Assembly (NCBI GenBank): GCA_003971905.1
Contig: RSEE01000037.1
Span: 62,001-126,000 of the forward strand
Direction: 5' to 3'
Source: Moniliella sp. 'wahieum'
Lineage: Eukaryota > Basidiomycota > Moniliellomycetes > Moniliellales > Moniliellaceae
Length of the DNA: 64,000 nt
This document shows, piece after piece, positions 11,311 through 24,600 of the stretch; positions within the stretch are counted from its first letter, which is position 1; the number at the start of each line of letters is the position of its first letter. The translations under genes and the position numbers were made by a program. The notes under the pieces were generated by a model that had not been told where the DNA came from, did no database searches, and worked only from the letters and a program-made list of their open reading frames with translations.

Positions 11311-12023
11311 GTGCGCGCTCCCCTAACACTAACGTGCCACTTGCTGTGCAGCTCACTGATATACTACGTTGTGATGGTTCCGTCCTCCGTCGCATCTAAC
11401 TGTAACTGTGTTGGTTGCCGTATAATCGCTTCCCAGCGATCTTCGAATGCATTCTATACCTACAAAAGTAACCGCCCTGGTGGTAAATATCTGCTAGTTC
11501 TGCGTCGATGCCAGCCCCCCAACCAGCCAGCCGGTTAGAGTGTCTACAAGCACGCATCTAATCAACAGCTAAGCGTTTGGGCGCATTTGGGCTAAGCGCT
11601 TGACTACATGTGGCCAAAGTGTAAACCTCCATCGGGAGGGTTAATTTATTTTTGGCTGATTTGGTTGGCGCCGAAGCAACATATTAATTTTTCATGGCCG
11701 CCCGTGTAGGCAATGGAAAATAGACAACAGACCATCGCAATGCCAATCGGAATCCCAACAGTGGCGATGGTGATGGCGATGCCGAGGTTAGCACGTACAC
11801 CTGTAATACATGGTCCGTCTTTCGTAGCTCCCTATCGTCTCTCGCCGTTACCCACAACTGGGATCCGTCTCGTGGGCATCTAGCTACGCATGTCGCTACG
11901 CATGTCGCTACGCATGTCCGCCCCCTCCCCCCCCAGCCAAAAATGATCCACTTTGCCTGGTTCGATTGCTCCTTTCCTCCAGCAACAACACAAGCAACGC
12001 CCGAGCCCCACAGCACGATGCAC

Positions 12024-12563
12024 TTATTCCTCAGCAGGGTAGTTGTACCTAAGATTGCAGCGGGAACACCCAGGGAAGGTGGGGTCAGTGGACACGCACT
12101 GAGAAGAGAACAGAAAACATAGAACAGAAGGGAGAAGGAACGTACTTGGGGTTGAAGAACAAACTCTGGGGCCCCCAGGGGAAATCGTGGACTTTGTGGT
12201 TAAGATGTTCGTACTTGGGCCGGGGCGGCAGCTCGCCGTCGTTCTCAGCCAGGACGTGTTCGTGGTGCTTGGCGTGGTCCAGCTCCTTGCCACCAAAGTA
12301 GAAGAGGCCGAGGTGACGGCGGGGACAGCGACAAAGAAGGTGATCTTGGCCCAGAGCTTGCCCGAGTGGGCAGCGTGGCTGACGTACTGCTCCTGGTGCT
12401 TGTTGAAGGCGGCAGCCTTGGCCGGGTCGGGAGGGACAAAGCCAAAGTACTCCTGCGGGATGGGCGCGCCGGGGGGGAACTCCTTGATGGGGGCCGAGTG
12501 GGCGAAGCGGACGCCGCGCGTGGCGGTGCGGGCGACGGTGCGGGTGGCAGCAAGCGGGAGCAT
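12024..12563 (-). CDS. COX13: Cytochrome c oxidase subunit VIa (COX6A/Cox13)
   Basis: Nuclear-encoded inner-membrane subunit of respiratory complex IV. The ATG at 12563 follows a CCCACCACCGCC leader and opens a basic mitochondrial presequence (MLPLAATRTVARTATRGVR). The core reads SGKLWAKITFFVAVPAVT, the single membrane segment, then LGLFYFGGKELDHAKHHEH after one missing base (CACCTCGG for CACCCTCGG) near 12290. The C-terminal signature is DFPWGPQSLFFNPK. An intron at 12049-12145 (donor GTACGTTCC, acceptor CTTAG) joins NPK to a seven-codon last exon, YNYPAEE, with the stop at 12024. Size and motif order match the family. The gene is divergent from the MAP kinase, about 450 bases away. Confidence 0.9.
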   Translation of the reverse strand: MLPLAATRTVARTATRGVRFAHSAPIKEFPPGAPIPQEYFGFVPPDPAKAAAFNKHQEQYVSHAAHSGKLWAKITFFVAVPAVTSASSTLVARSWTTPSTTNTSWLRTTASCRPGPSTNILTTKSTISPGGPRVCSSTPSTFLLPSVLCFLFSSQCVSTDPTFPGCSRCNLRYNYPAEE

Positions 12564-13010
12564 GGCGGTGGTGGGTGCGGGAGCGGTCGAGGCCAAGCAA
12601 GCGAATGGGGGGCGGGCTCCTTTTCCGGGCGCGGTCAGAGGTGCTCAGGCGGGAGGCCGCACGCACTGACACTGGCGCCCCGCCGCGCGCACCCGCAGTA
12701 GGGTTCGATTAGTAAACGACGCCCAGCGCGCTTTTGAAACGGGCAGCGGGGCGGAAGCAGGGGCGGAACTGCGCAGGCCGGCCGCAGCCAGGCGGGGGCG
12801 CGGCGGCTGTGCGCTGCTCCACCCAGCGCCGGAAGTCCGACGGCTGAGGTAAGCGCGCGCAGGCCGGCGGCGCGGGGGCAGTGCTCGCCCCCGGCGCGCC
12901 GCCCGCACACTGCCGCTGTGGCCTGTGTGTGGCCGGGCTGCGGGCAGCGCCGCTACATAAGCGGCCGTTGTGCCCCCCCTGGCTGCCCCCCCCCCCCCAC
13001 CACCACCCCC
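12564..13010. promoter_or_regulatory. Shared divergent promoter region of COX13 and SLT2
   Basis: A GC-rich 447-base spacer separates two start codons pointing outward. The SLT2 side ends in a 13-base C run and CCACCACCACCCCC directly before its ATG. The COX13 side ends in CCCGCACCCACCACCGCC (minus strand). No TATA box is evident. Confidence 0.55.
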
Positions 13011-15604
<2,594 letters not shown>

Positions 15605-17102
15605 AGCGTACTGTTACTGGTTCTTGGGACTTTGACTTTGGGGTCCAGGGTCACAAGGGGTCACAGGGGTCACAGAGGTCACAGGGGTTAAATGGGGTTA
15701 AAAGGGAGGAGGAAGAGGAGGGGAGGGGAGTCCCACTTGGCTCGATTTGCTCTTGGTACAGCTGACTGACTCTCTACTTTATTTTTTTTATCTGTTTGCC
15801 CCTCCCCCGGCTGTGGTGGCTTGTGCTGCGCCTCTCTGCCTATCTGCCTTTGTTTGCGTTTGGTTGGTTGTGTGCTTGTTTATGGCTTGGTCCTGCCCTG
15901 CCTCCTGGCTGCTGGTGTCTGGTTTGCTGGTTGCTGGTTGGCTTGGCCGCCGTGCTTTTGATACCCCCGCCTCAGATGCACTGGAGCGCGAGCTGGCCCA
16001 GTACCACACCTGATGCGATATCTCCCTGCGCGGGAGGGAGGGAGGGAGGGAGCGATTGGGTCGTGGTGGCTTGATTTGTGATTGATCTTCTTCACTCCTT
16101 CTTTCCTTCTTCCTTCCTTCCTTCCTTCCTTTCTGTCTCCCTCCCACCCTTTCTTTCTCTTCTCCTCTCCATCTTCCACATCTTCTTGCCTCTGTACCCC
16201 CCCCCCCCTCTCTACTCTCTCTCCCGGCAACTCTGCAGCCTGCCCCTCCCTGTTCTCCTCCGTTCTCCTCCCGTTCTCCACTGGTCCCCCATGCAGCTTC
16301 TTGTTCGATATCGGTCCTGGATCCGTGCCACGCACCGCCGCCCACGCATTGGATGGGCGCAGGCGCTTTGACGGGGTGTAGATACACAGTGGGACATTCG
16401 AGGGAAAGAGCGGAGGGTGCGTGGCGGAGATGTGCAGGGGGTGGTGGTCTGCAACCGAATCACGCGGCCCATCAGCCCTTTTGCGTGGTGACGGTGACGT
16501 GGTAGCCGCTGCAGCACACGTGTGATGTGTGATGTGCCACACGTGGAGATCACGTGATGAGCATGCAGCCTGCCCAGGATCGGCAGTCGCTCCCGCCACA
16601 TGCCCCCGCTGCCCGCCGCGCCGCACTCAACATGCCAGTCGGACGGGCCAACCCTCCACGCACGGGGGCACCCTCCCCGTGCACGCTCGCTCGCCCCCGC
16701 ACGGGCCTGTGGGGCGCACACGAGCCGATGCACGGCGGCGAGCGAGGGTGCATGGATCACACATCGCCCATGCATCGCTCACCGTCGCTTGGTTCAATTT
16801 CAGCCCAGCTTTTCAGCCGCTCTTCTTGGCGGGCCGTCGCTCCACCTCGTTGTCTGTCGCCCCATGGCGGCTTGCCTCCCTCCCATCCCACCACCCTTTC
16901 TTCTTCTTCCCCTTCTTCTTCTCCACCTTCTTCTTCTCCACCTTCTCCACCTTCCATTCTCCACCTTCTCCCTCGCATCTCCTCCCTCCCTTCCCCTCCC
17001 CCCCCCCTCTCCTCGCATCACTCACTTCCCTCCGTGTTCACGTCGCCAGTCCTGGCCTGCACTCCTTCTTTCTCTCCCACCCCACCCTCTTTCTCTCCCC
17101 CC
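15605..17102. other. Intergenic region with pyrimidine tracts
   Basis: No separate gene is supported apart from a possible terminal SLT2 exon at 15976-16013. A tandem GGGGTCACA repeat lies at 15643-15690. CTTCC repeats lie at 16100-16135, and CTTCTTCTCCACC repeats at 16890-16970. A long T/C-rich tract runs to the sedolisin ATG at 17103, typical of a fungal promoter and leader. Confidence 0.55.
15643..15702. repeat. GGGGTCACA / GGGTTAAA tandem repeat
   Basis: Four GGTCACA-containing 9-10-mers are followed by two GGGGTTAAA units. Confidence 0.85.
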
Positions 17103-18797
17103 ATGCTCACCAACCTCTGGGCCCTGGCCCTGGCCGCCCTGGCCACCGCCGCCCATGCCACCGCCTCCACCTCCACCTCCGCCTCCACCCAATCCAGCGA
17201 CAAGATCACCTACCACATCAGTCTTGCGCCCGCCGACTCGGACGCATTGGAGGCACGCATGCTCGCCGTGTCCGAGTCTGGCGCACCCTGGCTCAGCCGC
17301 GACGAACTGAAGAGCTATGTCGCCGGCCCCTCGGCCCACGTCGATGCGATCAAAGCCTTCCTCGTCTCCAAGGGCGTCCACCCCAACAACATCCAACTCA
17401 ACGACATGGGCGACCGCCTCTCTGTCCTCAGCTCCCTCGACCAAGCCCAGTCCGTCTGGTCCACGCCCATCCACCGCCGCAGCCCGCACTCGGCTGCTAT
17501 GCAGCCGCACCAGCTCCACATCCCTTCCCAGCTGCAGCACATGATCACCGATGTGTATCCCTTCACGGCCCACTCGGCCTCCCGTGCGCTCACGTCAGCC
17601 TCCCGCCCCGACCCGGCCTCGGCCAACGTCATCACTGCCGCCCAAACCAAGGCTATCACCGAGGACCCCAACACATGCCGCGACGATCTGGTCACGCCCG
17701 AATGTCTTCGCCACTTTTACGGTGCCGGGCATTGGAAACCCAAGCCGATTGACGGCACGCTCGACTTGATGATTCTCCTCCTTGGCGGTGCCGGGGCAGA
17801 CGAGGCGGATGTGCACCACTACCTGCACCAGTACCGTCCGAAGATTCATGACATTGACAATTTCCACTTCAAAGTCAACGCGTCCAAGGCGGGCGCCGAA
17901 GCACCTGGCGTCCCCGGCCACGGCAGCGAAGGTTACGTCGACGCCGAGGTGATTGCTGGGATTGCTGCGCCGCTCCATATGGGTATGATCAAGTACGGTG
18001 GCCCCGAGACACTGGACATGAGCACCGAGTTTACCTTGGCGCTGCGCTACGTGTTGGACAATTACCATGGCAACCAGTTGCCCGGTGTGATCAGCGTCTC
18101 GTTCGGTACGGACGAAACGGATGTATCCAAGGCGCATGCCCAGGAACTGTGCTCGGTCGTGCAAAAGTTGACGGCACTAGGAACGACCGTGGTATTTGCC
18201 TCGGGCGATGCGGTCGACGGATCCCACGGCACCCAACACGGATGCAAGACCAAATGGACTGCGCCCTACCCGGGCGGGTGCCCGTACGTGCTGAGTGTGG
18301 GCGGAACCCAAAACTTTGACCCGGTACGTGCGGTGGACGGGAGCAAATCGTACCAGAGCGGAGCGGGGTTTAGCACCCACTTTGCTCGTCCCAAGTACCA
18401 ACGTCGTGCTGTGCGTGCGTACCTAGACCAAACCCGCGCCGACATTCACAGCCGCGCCAACACGTCCTTTGGCCGCGCGTTCCCTGACATCGCTGCGGCC
18501 GGCCTCAACGTACCCGTCTACGTCGTCGGGTACAACCGTACCATCGCAGGCACGTCGGTCGCTGCCCCTGTTGCGGCTAGTATCCTTGCTTTGGCCAATA
18601 ACAAGCGCCAGCACTTGAACAAGTCCCGTCTTGGGTTCCTCCATTCTAGGTTGTACCACCACCCTGACTTGGTCACCGATATCACGCACGGATCTACAGG
18701 CGGCACAGGTTGCGGCGTCCTCCCCGCCACCCAGGGGTGGGACTTGGCTTCCGGATTGGGCTACCTCAACTTTGACCCGTTGGTCAACTTGCCCTGA
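17103..18797 (+). CDS. Secreted sedolisin (tripeptidyl-peptidase-like, S53)
   Basis: Acid serine-carboxyl protease; an intact frame of 564 residues without introns. The ATG at 17103 is preferred over upstream in-frame starts because it opens a signal peptide (MLTNLWALALAALATAAHA) directly after a CTCTCCCCCC leader. Residues about 20-190 form the activation prodomain. The peptidase domain carries the Glu-x3-Asp pair in SEGYVDAEVIAG, the oxyanion Asp in FASGDAVDG and the nucleophile Ser in AGTSVAAPVAA. The calcium-binding C-terminal block is DITHGSTGGTGCG ... GWDLASGLGYLNFDPL. N-glycosylation-type NxS/T sites are present (NRTIAGT). Likely an extracellular or vacuolar nutrient protease. It is the only long conserved gene here needing no frame correction. 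Confidence 0.93.
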   Translation: MLTNLWALALAALATAAHATASTSTSASTQSSDKITYHISLAPADSDALEARMLAVSESGAPWLSRDELKSYVAGPSAHVDAIKAFLVSKGVHPNNIQLNDMGDRLSVLSSLDQAQSVWSTPIHRRSPHSAAMQPHQLHIPSQLQHMITDVYPFTAHSASRALTSASRPDPASANVITAAQTKAITEDPNTCRDDLVTPECLRHFYGAGHWKPKPIDGTLDLMILLLGGAGADEADVHHYLHQYRPKIHDIDNFHFKVNASKAGAEAPGVPGHGSEGYVDAEVIAGIAAPLHMGMIKYGGPETLDMSTEFTLALRYVLDNYHGNQLPGVISVSFGTDETDVSKAHAQELCSVVQKLTALGTTVVFASGDAVDGSHGTQHGCKTKWTAPYPGGCPYVLSVGGTQNFDPVRAVDGSKSYQSGAGFSTHFARPKYQRRAVRAYLDQTRADIHSRANTSFGRAFPDIAAAGLNVPVYVVGYNRTIAGTSVAAPVAASILALANNKRQHLNKSRLGFLHSRLYHHPDLVTDITHGSTGGTGCGVLPATQGWDLASGLGYLNFDPLVNLP

Positions 18798-19954
18798 AAG
18801 CCTTGAAAGCCTTGAACGTTGAACGTTGAACGTGCTACCCCCCCCCCCCTCCCCTCCCCCTCGCTCGCTCGCTCTGTCGTGACGCGTGACTCGTGGTTTT
18901 GCTGATCTGTCTCGTTGGACTCTGTTTGTTTGCAACTGTGCTTTTGGACCCCCTCCCTCCCTCACTAGTCACTGGTCACCGCGCCCCAACCCCCCGGGGT
19001 AAGGCGCTCGGTCGTACCACCGTAGACCCCACAGCTTTTTTATGCATGAGCCTTGCTTGGCTCGTGTTATCGTATGGTATTGTGCTGTTGTGCTGTTGTG
19101 GTGCTAGCGTACCATCCGAGGGGTTGGTGGTGTGGGTTTCTTGGGTTTCTTGGGTTGGCTGGGTTGGCTGGGTTGGCTTCTTGCCTGCACGGCGGTAGTA
19201 GCAGTTGTACTCTGCTACGCAGTCCTGTCGTCTCGTCCGTTCGGTCCGTTCTGTCGGCTTCGTTTTTGTTCTCGTTTTCGTTTTCGTTCTTCTGTCCCTC
19301 CTCCGATGGTGCGTTATGCGTTGTGCATGGTGCGTTGTGCTTGGTGCGTTGTGCTTGGTGCCTTTTGCGCTTGCGAATCAGTTACAAAAGCAAGCCTGAG
19401 GCATCAGCCTGATGGGTACGACTCCTAAGGCCTAATCTCGGTACAGTACACTCATCATTATGATCCCTGTTCCATCTCGATCTCGGCACGCGTCTGTTCC
19501 CTTCCCCTGTAGCATCATACATCATGTCCCAATTCACATTCAGCCTCTTCCCTTATGCTGCATCCTGGCAGATAGCCATCCAAAGCGGCTACACGACACG
19601 GCCAGAATCGCACGCAAGAGCCCATGGATATGTTGACGCCTCGTTTTTTCGGCGCGGGTGATCAAGATGGACTCAGGCTGCTTGCATAAGAGGAAGGGGA
19701 ACTAAGCCTGCTTGCACAGGAGGGACGTGCACAGAAGTAACTAATAAGGATCTACCACTATATAAATTTGGGGCGTTTTTTCCTGACCCCAGCACAAGAT
19801 TATGTGGTAAGCGTGCCACCCGCCACGTTCCAGTCGGCCCGCCGCTGCACATGGGTGATAACATTCCGCCCAAGGCGTAGTGGGGAATACCATTCCGCTC
19901 TCCAGCGTGGAACAGTGGCTAAGGTGGCGAGCAAGGAACAAGCACCACGCACCA

Positions 19955-19995
19955 AGCTGGGGCGAAGCCCCAGCTGACCGGGCCGTAGGCCCGGT
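19955..19995. repeat. Double hairpin, left copy
   Basis: AGCTGGGGC-GAA-GCCCCAGCT is followed one base later by ACCGGGCC-GTA-GGCCCGGT. Both stems are perfect, with three-base loops. Confidence 0.9.
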
Positions 19996-20288
19996 GGTCT
20001 TCTAGTGGAACAAACGAGTGGGGCAAGTCGAGGTCAGAGGGTCGCAACGACTTGGTAGTATTTAGTACACCGATTCGCCATCTTCTCGTTCCTCCCCTAG
20101 GCCCTAAGTCTACTGCACCGTCACAGCCAGAGCAGGACGGACATTTTGGGTTTCGGTACACTTGGGCAGAAGCTACTCCTAGTAACAACAACACACAAAC
20201 ACACAGCGTTTGTTGATCTGAGGGAGGGATGAGAATCTACTAGCGCAGGTACTTGGCTCATTGCGCTCATTTTCATCACCAGAAGACC

Positions 20289-20329
20289 ACCGGGCCTACG
20301 GCCCGGTCAGCTGGGGCTTCGCCCCAGCT
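20289..20329. repeat. Double hairpin, right copy (inverted)
   Basis: This is the exact reverse complement of the left double hairpin, although the surrounding arm has diverged. Confidence 0.9.
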
Positions 20330-20732
20330 TGGTGCTTGGTGCTGCGTCGCCACCTTAGCCACCGTTCCACCGGTCCATCGTTCCACGCTGGAGGGGCGAA
20401 TTTTATCACCCATGTGCATCGGCCTGGCTGCGCCGGCCTGGAACGTGCCAAGTGGCATGATGTGTCAGAAACTGCAGCTGAGGTCAGGAAAAACGCCGCA
20501 ATTTTATGTAGTGGTAGATTCTTTTGCTCCCGCGGTCAGTACCGTGCATTTCGAGCTCGGTCACGTGCCAGTCCGCCTACTCTCCAGTGCTACTATGTAA
20601 GTAGTAGTCAGTACTTCGGTGAGGTGGGAAAGTTTGCAGGTTGGCCAGGTGCTCCTGAGCGCCTGAGCGGTGCAGACGCACCAGTGCGGCCGCCCAGGTA
20701 ACACTACCGTTCACGAAGATTTGTGCGATGGG

Positions 20733-20780
20733 TCAAGCTTGAAGCTTGAAGCTTGAAGCTTGACGCGTGACGCGTGACGA
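20733..20780. repeat. AAGCTTG and GACGCGT tandem repeats
   Basis: Four AAGCTTG heptamers are followed by three TGACGCG heptamers. Confidence 0.85.
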
Positions 20781-21648
20781 GAGGAAGGTGTCTTTTTAGT
20801 TGGCAGGACAAAAAGGAAAACGCACATCCCTAACGTCGATCATGAATATTGAATCCTTCTCTTTCCTGCACACTCTACATTCGATCCAGGCTGCCGGTTG
20901 AACTTCAACATTTAGACGATGAGACGTTGATGACGTTGATGTTGGAACCCAACACGTGAAACTCCCTCAACGAGTCAACGGTTACCGGTTACCGGGTTAT
21001 CGGTTACAATTGAAGTCACAACCATCAACGTCCTCGACACCAAGAAGAATGATTGATGGTTGATGCAATGGGAACCGGCAACCGGTAAATGGGGACCAAG
21101 GCGGGCCGATCCACATGTGATTGCATGTAGGGCATCACATGGCACACACTGCGTCCCGATTGCTGGTCTACTAGTCTGAGTTGGGGCGGGGAGTGGGCGG
21201 ACGCGGGCCAGGATGTGTGGGCGAACGGAGGTGGAAGAGGCCGGCGGGAGTGTAGGCTAGGCGCGAGAGGGCGGCTGTGCGCGCCACATGCCGCAGCCAG
21301 ACATCCACCCGCCGCTTTTTGTCTCGCGGTGCGGGCGGATGATGGATGATCGATGTGGGAGGGTGGATGTTAAACGTGGCAAACGGTGGACGTGAACTTG
21401 GACGTGGACTGGGAAGATGCATGTTGGATGCTGGATGGGCGCCACGCCGAAAGCTTGAAACAAAAACAAGCCGTCCGCACGGGGGCAGTGGTGGGCGATG
21501 TATCACGTGATGGGTGGTGCGTGGAGCGCGTGACGCGTGCCCCGTCGCCCACCTCCCGTCGCCCACCCACCGCCGCCTCCTCCACCGCCTCCGCAACCGC
21601 CTCCGCCACCGCCACCCCCCCCCACCACCTCCTCCCCCACTCGGCCGC

Positions 21649-24600
21649 ATGGGGCTCCGCCATCGCCGCCACCGATCGGGCGCAGGCATCGCCGCCAGCC
21701 CCGCCGCCACGCCCTCGGTGTCCCCCGCGCGCCCTCCTCCTCCCACGCCCACACCGCCTCCGCCCCGCCTCTCGCCCTCTCGCCCGACAGCGCGCCCCAG
21801 CGCTCGCCCCAGCGCCCCCCACCACCGCGCTCTCCGCCCGCTCTCCGCAGCGCTCGCCCCAGCGCTCGCCCAGCCGCGGCCACCGCCGCGCCGCCTCGGC
21901 CGCCGCTGCCCCCGTCGTGGCTCAGCCCATGTACCAGGTCGGCCAGCTGGCGCACCCCGCTCCTCCTGGCCAGGGCGGCGCATCGCAGGCCGAGGCCAGG
22001 GCGTACCAGCAATTTGCCAACCGTGCCTCGCCCACGCCCCGAGCGCACCTCATGACTGCCCCTCCGGATTCTGTTTCTGCACCGCAACCCCTCCGCCTCC
22101 GCCTTCGTCTGTGTCCCTCGGCGCTTCGGCCCATTCTCATCCGCCGCCCCATGCCGTGCAAGAGAACGACGTTTTCTTGCCTGTTGCAACCCTCCTTCCC
22201 CCGCCCGGCGACAAGGAGGAGGAAGAGAGGTTTTCCCAGGCCGAGCACCGCGAAGCCCTTCACGCCCTCAACTCCCTTTCCGCCCAGTTCCCCCCGGACC
22301 TCACAGAGACAAGCCCAACCCCCCACTCCCCAGATGAGCACAGCCAACCCGTCCTTTGTCACCTCATACTCGCCCTCTTGGCCTATCAACTCTGCTACAG
22401 CCTCCCTCCCTTCCAGTCCAACCAAGGATTCCTACGCCTTGGACCGCGCCGGTACCCTACTCAGTGCCACGCCTCACCCGCTCCTTCGATCCCAAGAACT
22501 GTCGCGCGTCTTGGGGCCAAACCACGGATGTCTACCTCGGGACGAGCCGGTATGGCCAGCGTTCCGATTCGCGGTGGAGGAGCATATGTGCCGGACGTAC
22601 AGGGTCAACTCGAGCACGACCGCAGCAGCATGCGTGTCAAGCTGGATCTACGGCTCGAGTCGGACCTGGTCGTCGAGGGCGGGAGACTGGTCGGGTCCAT
22701 GGTACTCAAGATCCCCAAGGAGAGTGATAAGCGCGGCTTGATCCGTCTGAGCCAACCCAAAGTGCGCGTGCTGGGGTTTGAAGAGTTGGTAGGCCAGGAT
22801 ACGCGCCACCTGTTTTACCACCAGGCCACCATTGTCACTGGCGACGAAGATAACTTTATTCTTCATGGTTCCCCGTCCATGTCGCCAGGCCCCAAGGCCC
22901 GCTCGACGCGCCCGAACTTGTACGCGAGTAAATGGACGAAGAAGGCTACTTTGCCGCACGCGAAGGAGAACATGTGATCCCCTTTACGCTCGAGGTACCA
23001 GTGGGCAAGGGTGCCAAGGGAGTCTACTATGGCAAACACGCTGCCGTGCGGTACATTGCCATTGCCTCTGTCAAGGTCCGTAGTGGAGACCAGGACCCAG
23101 GCTCGATCGCCCACTTTTACCGCCAAGTCGAACTTTACCCTTACCTCAACCCTGCGGCTGTCTTGGCCAGTGCTCCCTACCCATTCATGCCTCGGCCTCC
23201 AAGAGTCTCTTTATGGGCGGACCGGGAAAGGTCTACCTCTCTGTCTACCTCCACCGGCCCTCTTGGGTCGCAGGCCAGAGAGTCTACATCCGCGTCAAAG
23301 TTAATAACGAAACGGACAAAAAGGTATGTTGGCCCTTCCTCCCCTCTGTTATCTCATTCCCTCTGCCATCCCATCCCCCCCCCCCCCGTCCCACATGGCT
23401 GACATTAACTCGGATTGCCAGATCAAGGGTGTCACGCTTTCGCTCGTGCGTACTGTCACGCTTTTTCGTCCTCAAGAAGACTTAGACATCGGTCCCGAAG
23501 GCAAATATGGTTACCTTGACCCCGACGCTTGCTCTACCACCACCAGTCGCAAGAAGTTGATCGAGGAGACCATGGAGGCTGGACAGAGAGGCGCCAATGG
23601 CGATCTGACCGCTCGTGGGTGGTGGCCTGGGGCCGAGGCAGGGGAAACGATTGAGTTTACGCACTGGATGCTGCTGCCCCCTCAAGCTCTTACCATGGCC
23701 CGCAGTCGCTACCTCGAGGTCCTGTACAGCATCAAGGTTTCGGTCCAGAGCGCTATGGCGTCCCACGTCTCGGTCGAGTTGCCCGTCACGGTGGTCAACT
23801 TTCTTTCGCTTGACCCTCCCCCTTCGACCTACGGCACCCAGCTCCTTGCTTCCCCGACCATGGATGCCGACCGCATTGCTCGAGTCCGTTCGGCCGAGGC
23901 CATGGGCAGCCCCAAGAAACCTGCCAATCGCTCGCCCTGGTTCCAAGAACGGCCAGTCTCGCCTCTACGACCGTTTGTCTTTCCCCCGCCAGCTTCCCTT
24001 CCCGCCAAGGCGAGGCCCACGGTCTCGGGTTGGCCGGCACCGAGGTGCCCCATCCCTCTGTTTCGGCACCAAGCCCGGCCGACGCTCCTGTGCCTCTGCC
24101 GTCTCAAGCCGCGGGGGAGAATGGCGCGCCGCGACGGGGTCGTCATGTGGCTCACCAAAAGTCGCTGGACTTTATCCACTCGGCCATCCGCAGTGCAACG
24201 GCGCGGCGTAACGGCTCGGTCCAGCCGGAACCCGAGGCGGGCGGGCAAGCCAAGATGGACCTCCTGGGGCTGGGCATCTCGATTGACGATGACCAACTGT
24301 CTTCGGCGTCAGAGGTAGAGTCACGTTCTACCTCCCCCGTTCGACCGCCTTTCAACGCCCACGCGCTGCCCCAGGCCATCCTCGCACAACGTCAAGCCCG
24401 TCTAGCTGCCCAACCTGCCGTTCTGCCCGTCCAGCCAGCTATACCTCTTGCTCTTACTTTGCCTCGCGCGGGCGTCCCCGGACCCGCTGCCCTGCACCTC
24501 GGTCAACGACCTTACGTCGACCCGAACGACGTACTGGACATGCTAGCCGATGCACATGGTGATCCTGATGGCGACCCTAACCGGCAGATTGCCCAGGACG

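Larger units (their letters stand above)
9554..12023. other. Intergenic repeat region
   Basis: No conserved gene is supported. A 294-codon frame at 10427-11311 is Leu/Ser-rich, has no ATG at its 5' end and mirrors the CT-rich composition. Content includes a (CT)n tract, near-duplicate segments at 10300-10400 and imperfect repeats carrying GTACGT at 10687-11120. A 12-bp repeat (CGCTACGCATGT, three copies) lies at 11884-11917. Confidence 0.5.
19748..20521. mobile_element. Foldback (inverted-repeat) element with twin GC hairpins
   Basis: Two diverged arms of about 250 bases, roughly 19748-20005 and 20277-20521, are reverse complements around a spacer of about 270 bases. The outer ends pair GGATCTACCACTATATAAAT with ATTTTATGTAGTGGTAGATTC. 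Inner blocks share TCACCCATGTGCA, GTTCCACGCTGGAG and GCCACCTTAGCCAC. Each arm ends in two adjacent perfect hairpins. One is AGCTGGGGC with a GAA/TTC loop (19955-19975; 20309-20329). The other is ACCGGGCC with a GTA/TAC loop (19977-19995; 20289-20307). No protein is encoded and I could not find a target-site duplication. It resembles a non-autonomous foldback or MITE-like element. Confidence 0.7.
18798..21648. other. Intergenic region containing a foldback element
   Basis: No gene is supported. GAAAGCCTT and GAACGTT repeats follow the sedolisin stop (18797-18831). A C run lies at 18838-18848, and TTGGGTTTC / GGTTGGCT repeats lie at 19131-19180. The inverted-repeat element spans 19748-20521 and AAGCTTG repeats lie at 20733-20765. 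GGTTACCGG repeats occur at 20980-21005. The last 100 bases are C-rich and lead into the arrestin start. Confidence 0.55.

Noticed and set aside
10427..11311. 294-codon open frame as a membrane protein gene
   Set aside because: It lacks an ATG at the 5' end. The Leu/Ser content follows CT-rich repeats, and no family motif or start-site leader is present.
18893..19412. Overlapping plus-strand frames after the sedolisin
   Set aside because: They are Val/Trp/Gly and Phe-rich translations of GTTG/TTGGG repeats, with no conserved features.
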